This document shows, piece after piece, positions 22,655-28,511 of a stretch of DNA of 28,511 nucleotides. A model generated the notes under the pieces. It made no database searches. It was not told the origin of the DNA and saw only the letters and a program-made list of their open reading frames with translations. Made by a program: the position numbers and the translations under genes. Every line of letters starts with the position of its first letter. Positions within the stretch are counted from its first letter, which is position 1. This DNA is from Verrucomicrobia bacterium UBA1211 (lineage in GTDB: Bacteria; Verrucomicrobiota; Kiritimatiellia; RFP12; UBA1067), in the NCBI GenBank assembly GCA_002309585.1, contig DBXN01000105.1, forward strand, positions 1-28,511, in the 5' to 3' direction.

Positions 22655-23683
22655 ATGATGTATCCGAAACTGCATAACGCCTCCTGGCCGGGATTGGTCG
22701 GCAAGGGGCCTGGCACGCCTGAACCGGTGATCGGTCTGGATGAGATGATCGATCTGACGGTCAAGGCGGAGGTGGACGGTCGGAAGTTCGACGGGCTGGA
22801 TCTCTTTCTCGCCTCGCCGCATGTGGACATCGATTCGTCCGACGATGACCTCGCGCGTCTCGCCGACAAGCTGCGGGCGAACGGGCTGAACACCGGTTCG
22901 TTCGTCGCCCCGATCTGGGCGGGTTCCGCGATGGGCGGCGAGGAGGCGCGGAAGACCTACCTGACGATGGTCGAGAAGGCCTGTAAAATCGCGCAGAAGC
23001 TGGCCGCGCTGGGCGTGCGGCCGGACGGGGTAGTCCGGGTGGACTCCTCCTGTTCCGTGGCCGACTGGGCGAAGGATCCGGCCGGTAACTTCAAGCAGAT
23101 TGTCGCGACCTTCCAAGAGGCCGCCACGATCGCGGAAGGGTACGGTGAGCGGTTGGCCGCCGAGGGCGAGATCTGCTGGGGCGGGATGCACTCCTGGAAA
23201 TGGATGTTGCGGACGCTCGAGGCGGTGGGTCGGCCCGGGTGCTTCGGCATGCAGGTCGATCTGGCGCACACGATGCTCTATCTGCTCGGCTACAACGCGG
23301 AAGAGGACCGGATTCTCCCCGCCGACTTCGCTTGGGGCGACCAGGCGACCTTCCAGGCCTGTTACAAGCAGCTGGTCGCGGCTTTGAAACCGTGGGTCTT
23401 CGATTTCCACGTCGCGCAGAATGACGGGACGGTCAAGGGACAGGGCAGCCACGACAAGACGGGGCGCCACTGCCTGCCGAACGATCCCAACGGGAAGTTG
23501 GACATCGCCTGGTGCGCGAAGCAATGGCTCTGCGATGAGAACGGGCAGCCGACCAAGGCCTGCCGCCATCTCTGCTGGGACGGCTGTATGTTCACCAATG
23601 AAGTGATGATGAAGCCCGACACCTGGAACAGCATCCTCTCGGCGATGCTGGAGGTCCAGAAGGTCTGCGGCTGGGAAGAGTAG
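22655..23683 (+). CDS. Xylose-isomerase-like TIM-barrel sugar isomerase/epimerase
   Basis: This is a 342-residue protein. The ATG at 22655 lies eight bases after AAGGAG; a GTG inside the ribosome site itself (22646) is rejected. The sequence follows the AP-endonuclease-2-like TIM barrel. Strand-end acidic and His residues that can bind a divalent metal are seen in EGEICWGGMHSW, GMQVDLAHTM and FDFHVAQNDG. It lacks a signal peptide, so it works in the cytoplasm. In the Bacteroides 3-keto-glycoside operons a protein of this fold sits beside DUF1080 and two Gfo/Idh enzymes, the same set as here. The likely role is handling of a keto-sugar intermediate, as isomerase or lyase. It is 21 bases after the cupin gene and 11 bases before the last Gfo/Idh gene. 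Confidence 0.85.
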   Translation: MMYPKLHNASWPGLVGKGPGTPEPVIGLDEMIDLTVKAEVDGRKFDGLDLFLASPHVDIDSSDDDLARLADKLRANGLNTGSFVAPIWAGSAMGGEEARKTYLTMVEKACKIAQKLAALGVRPDGVVRVDSSCSVADWAKDPAGNFKQIVATFQEAATIAEGYGERLAAEGEICWGGMHSWKWMLRTLEAVGRPGCFGMQVDLAHTMLYLLGYNAEEDRILPADFAWGDQATFQACYKQLVAALKPWVFDFHVAQNDGTVKGQGSHDKTGRHCLPNDPNGKLDIAWCAKQWLCDENGQPTKACRHLCWDGCMFTNEVMMKPDTWNSILSAMLEVQKVCGWEE

Positions 23684-23694
23684 GGGAGACGGAG

Positions 23695-24825
<1,131 letters not shown>

Positions 24826-24837
24826 CAAGCGTAAACG

Positions 24838-24868
24838 TCTCCCCGGCCCCTGCGGCCGGGGAGATTTT
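24838..24868 (+). terminator. Strong intrinsic terminator closing the sugar operon
   Basis: An 11-bp perfect stem, TCTCCCCGGCC / GGCCGGGGAGA, has a CCTGC loop and runs into TTTTGATT. It lies 12 bases after the last Gfo/Idh stop codon. Confidence 0.92.
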
Positions 24869-25003
24869 GATTACAGGGACCGCGTTTTTGCGGGAACCGC
24901 CCTTTTTTCATTTGCAGGGGCAAAGGCGAACTTGGTACAGTATCTACAACGCTGGGAAAATAATAGCCGGCGTGTTTGGAACGAATAAAACGGGGAACGG
25001 AAG

Positions 25004-27454
25004 ATGATCAAACAGATCTGGCTGGTGAGTGCGGCGCTTTGCGCGTTTTCCGCGGGAGCGATCCCGTCTGAGTCGGTTTCCGTGGCGGAGGCGCTGTTGG
25101 GGCGGCCGTTGACGGATACGGAACGGCAGATGGGCGGGCGGGATGTCTGGCGGCAGGTTCAACGGACGGATGAGCTGCTGGCGGATTGGATCGCCCAGGA
25201 TGCCCGGTTGGCGCCGCGCGAGTATCTTCTGGACAATGAGAAGGCCGGTGAACGGCTCGCCGCCGCGTTGGAGCGGGGCGGGGCCAAGGCCGAACCCGGC
25301 GTCACGCTGGCGGAGCGGCTGAAGCGTTACCGGGAGAATTGCCTGCACCGCCGCGCGACGCGGCTGGCGCGCGTGATGGGGGAAGCGCCGCAATGGGCCT
25401 ATGCCCGCCACTATGTGATGGGCGGTTCGCACTATGCGTATACAGAGTGCCTATCCGACGCGCAGGCCGAACGGGTCTTCCGGAAGTGCGGAAGCGCGCT
25501 GTGCCTGGCGGATGCCCAGCCGGACGGGTTCTGGAAGGAGACGGTTCTGTTTGAGACGAAAGAGGGATGCATCCGCGACGTGGATGTCTCGCCGGACGGG
25601 AAACGATTGCTCTTCTCCTACCGTTCACATGACCGGAAGGATGATTTCCACCTGTATGAGATGGATCTCGCTTCACGCGCGATCACCCAGTTGACCTCCG
25701 GCAAAGGGATCGCCGATTATGAGGGCTGTTACCTTCCGGACGGTTCGATTCTCTTCAATTCGACCCGCTGCATGCAGATTGTGGACTGCTGGTGGACCGA
25801 GGTCAGCAACCTTTACCGGTGTGACGCGAAGGGTTCAAACATCACCCGTATCACCTTCGACCAGGTCCATGACAACTATCCTGCCGTGACGTGGGACGGC
25901 CGTATCCTCTATACCCGCTGGGAGTACAATGACCGTTCCCAGATCTACACCCAGCCGCTCTTCCAGATGGCGCTGGACGGGACGGGCCAGCAGGCGCTGT
26001 ATGGCGACAACTCCTGGTTCCCGACCACCCTGATCCACGCCCGGACGGTTCCGCAAAGTCCGCTCTTTTTCGCCATCGCGACGGGGCACCACAGCAACCA
26101 GCCGGGCGAGCTGGTACGGGTTGATCCGCGCGAAGGTCGGCAGGAGGCGCAGGGCGTCTGGGCGATCGAACCGCTGCGCCGGTCCGACGGCAAGCGGGTG
26201 GACGCCTACGGACAGACGGGGCGGATCGCCGCCTATCCCTATCCGCTGGATGAGGCTACGTTGTTGCTTTCCTATCTGCCCGAAGGATGGAACTTCCATC
26301 CCGGCCGCCGGGACATCGACTTCCGTGACAACTTCATGCCGCTGGGTTTGTATTGGCTGAATGTGGATGGCGAACGGGAACAGCTGCTTCCGCGTGTGGA
26401 CCGCGTGCCGTGCGGACGGCCGGTTCCGGTCAAGCCCCGTACCTGGCAGGTGGCGAAGGCGTCGCTGGTTGATCGGAGCAAGACGACCGGCACCTTCTAT
26501 GTCCAGGATGTCTACGCGGGCGAGGGGATGAAGGGGGTGCCACGCGGCACGGTCAAGACCCTCCGGGTGGTTTCGATCGAATACCGCGTGGTCGGCATCG
26601 GCAGCAACGGCAACGGCGGCCGGGGCGGTGGCGCGATGGTTTGCACACCGCCGTCGGTCGGCAACGCGGCGTGGGATCCGAAAATCCCGGTCGGCGATGC
26701 GGTTGTGCATGAGGACGGATCCGTCTTCTTTACCGCCGACGCCCAGAAGCCGGTCTATTTCATGTTGCTGGATGAGAAAGGCCGCATGGTCCAGAGTATG
26801 CGCAGCTGGGTGACCTTGCAGCCGGGCGAGAACGCTTCGTGCGTCGGTTGCCATGAGTCCAAGAACGGCGCGCCGCTCGCCTCGGCGAAGCCGACCAAGG
26901 CGTTGCTCGCCGGCGCCCAGAAGTTGTCGCCCATTCTCGATCGGGAACGGGGCATCAGCTTCGCGAAGGATATCCAGCCGATCCTGAACCGGCGGTGCGT
27001 CGCCTGCCATGCCGCCGGGATCACGGATAAGCCCGATCTTTCCGACACGCCGATCGTGGACGCCAAGGCGCACCGTATCTGGTCGCAGGCCTATCTCTCG
27101 CTGACCCATGCGCAGCGGCGGGATGTGTCCGATGACGCGTTCCGCGCCAATCCTGAACATAAGGTCCTCAACTGGATTCCCGCCGCGTCGGAACCCTCCC
27201 TGCTGAAGCCCTATTTCGCGGGATCGAACACCAGCCGTCTCTTCGCCGAGATGCTGGATAAGGGCCATGCGAAGGGCATCACCGATGCGGAGATCCGGAT
27301 GCTGGCGATGTGGACCGATCTCTGCGTCCCCTTCTGCGGCGATTACGTGGAGGCGAATCTCTGGTCGCCAAACGACTGGAAGCGGTATGACTACGTGATG
27401 GCGAAGCGCCGGATCGGGATGACCGATGAGGAGCGGCGGAAGATGCCGAAATGA
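25004..27454 (+). CDS. HzsA-related exported beta-propeller/di-heme cytochrome c protein
   Basis: This 816-residue protein has a Sec signal peptide (MIKQIWLVSAALCAFSAGA), a helical N-terminal part to about 170, then a beta-propeller with TolB-like blades (DVSPDGKRLLFSY, YEGCYLPDGSILFNS, DNYPAVTWDGRILYT). The C-terminal part holds two heme motifs, CVGCH at 613 and CVACH at 665. Length and domain order match the hydrazine synthase alpha subunit of anammox bacteria. From memory, that enzyme has an unusual Tyr iron ligand four residues after the first motif's His; here that position is Asn621, and no hzsB/C genes are near, so hydrazine synthesis is unlikely. PVC genomes carry many such relatives of unknown function. 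It probably exchanges electrons in the periplasm. The 178-base gap upstream holds the terminator and no clear promoter. Confidence 0.82.
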   Translation: MIKQIWLVSAALCAFSAGAIPSESVSVAEALLGRPLTDTERQMGGRDVWRQVQRTDELLADWIAQDARLAPREYLLDNEKAGERLAAALERGGAKAEPGVTLAERLKRYRENCLHRRATRLARVMGEAPQWAYARHYVMGGSHYAYTECLSDAQAERVFRKCGSALCLADAQPDGFWKETVLFETKEGCIRDVDVSPDGKRLLFSYRSHDRKDDFHLYEMDLASRAITQLTSGKGIADYEGCYLPDGSILFNSTRCMQIVDCWWTEVSNLYRCDAKGSNITRITFDQVHDNYPAVTWDGRILYTRWEYNDRSQIYTQPLFQMALDGTGQQALYGDNSWFPTTLIHARTVPQSPLFFAIATGHHSNQPGELVRVDPREGRQEAQGVWAIEPLRRSDGKRVDAYGQTGRIAAYPYPLDEATLLLSYLPEGWNFHPGRRDIDFRDNFMPLGLYWLNVDGEREQLLPRVDRVPCGRPVPVKPRTWQVAKASLVDRSKTTGTFYVQDVYAGEGMKGVPRGTVKTLRVVSIEYRVVGIGSNGNGGRGGGAMVCTPPSVGNAAWDPKIPVGDAVVHEDGSVFFTADAQKPVYFMLLDEKGRMVQSMRSWVTLQPGENASCVGCHESKNGAPLASAKPTKALLAGAQKLSPILDRERGISFAKDIQPILNRRCVACHAAGITDKPDLSDTPIVDAKAHRIWSQAYLSLTHAQRRDVSDDAFRANPEHKVLNWIPAASEPSLLKPYFAGSNTSRLFAEMLDKGHAKGITDAEIRMLAMWTDLCVPFCGDYVEANLWSPNDWKRYDYVMAKRRIGMTDEERRKMPK

Positions 27455-28419
27455 CGGAAAGGCTCGCGGAGGAGGACTATCAGCGCCGGGCGGCGGTGTC
27501 GGTCCGGCCCGAGGAGGCTGGGCTGACGCTGCTGGTGTTATTGAGCGCGCGGTTCTCCTATCATGACGAGGCGGCGTGGAGGCGGCTGATCGAGGCGGGC
27601 CGGGTTTGGGTGGATGATGTGCCGGTTCCTCCCGATACGGAGGTGAAGGCGGGGCAGACGGTCCGGTATTTTCCTCTTTCGTCCGACGAGCCGCACGTGG
27701 ATGATCGGTTTGAGGTTGTGTTGGATGACCCCGATTTTTTTGCCGTGAACAAAAGTGGGAATTTACCCTGCCATCCCGCCGGTGTCTACTTCGCCCATAC
27801 GCTCTGGATGGCGCTCCGACGGTCGGGAATCTGCGCGAATCCGATCTTCGTCAACCGGCTGGACCGTGAGACATCGGGTTTGGTGCTGATCGCGAAGAAT
27901 CCTGAAACGGCGAAAGCCCTCGGCCTTCAATTCGCCCGGCATACGGTTGAGAAGCGGTATCTCGTCTGGGTTGAGGGTGACTTTCCGCAACGGGTGGAGG
28001 CGGACGGATTCATTCTGCAGGACCCAACTTCCGCCGTCCGAAAGAAGCGGCGGTTCATTCCCCGCGCGCAGATGACGGACGCATACCCCGCGTCGGCGCG
28101 GGCCGTAACCCGTTTCACGCTGGAGGCGTACCGGGATGGAATCAGCCGTGTCAGGGCGGTGCCCGAGACCGGCAGGACCCATCAAATTCGCGCCACGCTC
28201 CACGCGCTCGGCTTCCCGGTTGTGGGGGATAAGCTTTACGGCCGCGACGAAACCTGCTTCCTCCGGCAGTGCGAGGGATGTCTGACCGATACCGACCGCG
28301 CGCTGTTGCGGACGGAACACCAGGCGCTCCACGCCGCTTACCTGGCCTTCGACCATCCCCGGACCGGCGAGCGGATAACCGTTACCGCCCCGAATCCTTT
28401 TGGAGACCGTTTGCCCTAA
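27451..28419 (+). CDS. RluA-family pseudouridine synthase
   Basis: This is a 322-residue protein. An S4-like RNA-binding domain, residues 15-75, precedes the catalytic domain. The catalytic Asp is D138 in NRLDRETSGLVL, where most relatives read HRLDR. KRYLVWVEG and GRTHQIRATLHALGFPVVGDKLYG follow as expected. It isomerises uridines in rRNA or tRNA; RluC, RluD and RluA-type specificity cannot be told apart here. The start codon overlaps the previous stop in ATGA, so it is translationally coupled to the HzsA-related gene, with which no functional link is evident. The C-terminus contains an extra Cys-bearing stretch (CFLRQCEGC). Confidence 0.93.
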   Translation: MTERLAEEDYQRRAAVSVRPEEAGLTLLVLLSARFSYHDEAAWRRLIEAGRVWVDDVPVPPDTEVKAGQTVRYFPLSSDEPHVDDRFEVVLDDPDFFAVNKSGNLPCHPAGVYFAHTLWMALRRSGICANPIFVNRLDRETSGLVLIAKNPETAKALGLQFARHTVEKRYLVWVEGDFPQRVEADGFILQDPTSAVRKKRRFIPRAQMTDAYPASARAVTRFTLEAYRDGISRVRAVPETGRTHQIRATLHALGFPVVGDKLYGRDETCFLRQCEGCLTDTDRALLRTEHQALHAAYLAFDHPRTGERITVTAPNPFGDRLP

Positions 28420-28511
28420 TGGCCCGTTTTGTGCGCGGGGTTAGAACCTTGCCTTCATTCCCCATAATCTTTAAGGTGGTAGCAACCGCCGTTGGTTTAC
28501 CGTGTCCCAGC
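28419..28511 (+). CDS. Possible start of a further gene, cut by the window edge (uncertain)
   Basis: An ATG overlaps the RluA stop in TAATG and is open to the edge, reading MARFVRGVRTLPSFPIIFK and onward for 31 residues. I do not recognise it. The ribosome site is weak (GGAG about 15 bases upstream) and the base composition becomes more AT-rich here. The minus strand is also open over 28382-28511 in one frame (ending GLQKDSGR). Either could be chance. Confidence 0.15.
   Translation, partial: MARFVRGVRTLPSFPIIFKVVATAVGLPCPS

Noticed and set aside
19157..23569. Two very long minus-strand open frames (743 and 725 residues) opposite the DUF1080, cupin and isomerase genes
   Set aside because: The plus-strand proteins have clear families, signals and ribosome sites; the antisense frames are low-complexity Arg/His/Leu-rich sequences.
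24870..24924. Small palindromes (CCGC-GTTTTT-GCGG and TTTGC-AGGG-GCAAA) before the HzsA-related gene
   Set aside because: The stems are only 4-5 bp; I cannot separate them from chance or assign a regulator.
25004..27454. Hydrazine synthase and an anammox lifestyle
   Set aside because: Only an alpha-like protein is present, the special Tyr ligand is apparently missing, and no partner genes are seen.

Overview
The window is GC-rich and densely coded, with no ribosomal RNA, tRNA, phage or insertion-sequence genes. Several features point to the Planctomycetota-Verrucomicrobiota-Kiritimatiellota-Lentisphaerota (PVC) group: several Gfo/Idh/MocA oxidoreductases, some with twin-arginine signals; a HEAT-repeat/DUF1080 fusion; an HzsA-related di-heme protein; and exported beta-helix and discoidin-like proteins. 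Kiritimatiellota or a relative is my best guess. This is an inference from gene families, not a phylogenetic placement.

Region 1 (1-9557, + strand) looks like one redox operon. It begins inside etfB and continues with a ferredoxin-fused etfA, an ETF:quinone oxidoreductase, a Tat-exported Gfo/Idh oxidoreductase, a 1002-residue seven-heme cytochrome c with a C-terminal membrane cytochrome b-like part, an ApbE flavin transferase and a small exported discoidin-like protein. A strong bidirectional terminator follows (9586-9616). A reasonable model is electron flow between the ETF pool, membrane quinone and exported hemes, with a possible link to exported sugar oxidation.

Region 2 (9722-11969, - strand) is a three-gene chain with ATGA overlaps: HAD phosphatase, DUF456 membrane protein and a GH76-type glycosidase. 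Its promoter overlaps a divergent promoter that reads region 3.

Region 3 (12062-17208, + strand) holds a Tat-exported aldo/keto reductase, a low-complexity exported protein with repeated K/R-P-F motifs, rlmN, a family 2 glycosyltransferase and an exported beta-helix protein. It ends in a terminator at 17238-17270.

Region 4 (17397-24825, + strand) is a five-gene operon: Tat-exported Gfo/Idh, HEAT-DUF1080, an HxH cupin resembling phosphomannose isomerase, a TIM-barrel sugar isomerase/epimerase and a cytosolic Gfo/Idh. It closes with an 11-bp perfect terminator hairpin. The gene set matches the recently described oxidation/elimination route of glycoside breakdown through 3-keto sugars, and adds a cupin and a HEAT scaffold. 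Together with region 1 it is the most interesting part of the window.

Region 5 (25004-end, + strand) has an HzsA-related beta-propeller/di-heme protein translationally coupled to an RluA-family pseudouridine synthase. A short, uncertain open stretch follows at the edge. No intergenic gap exceeds 300 bases.
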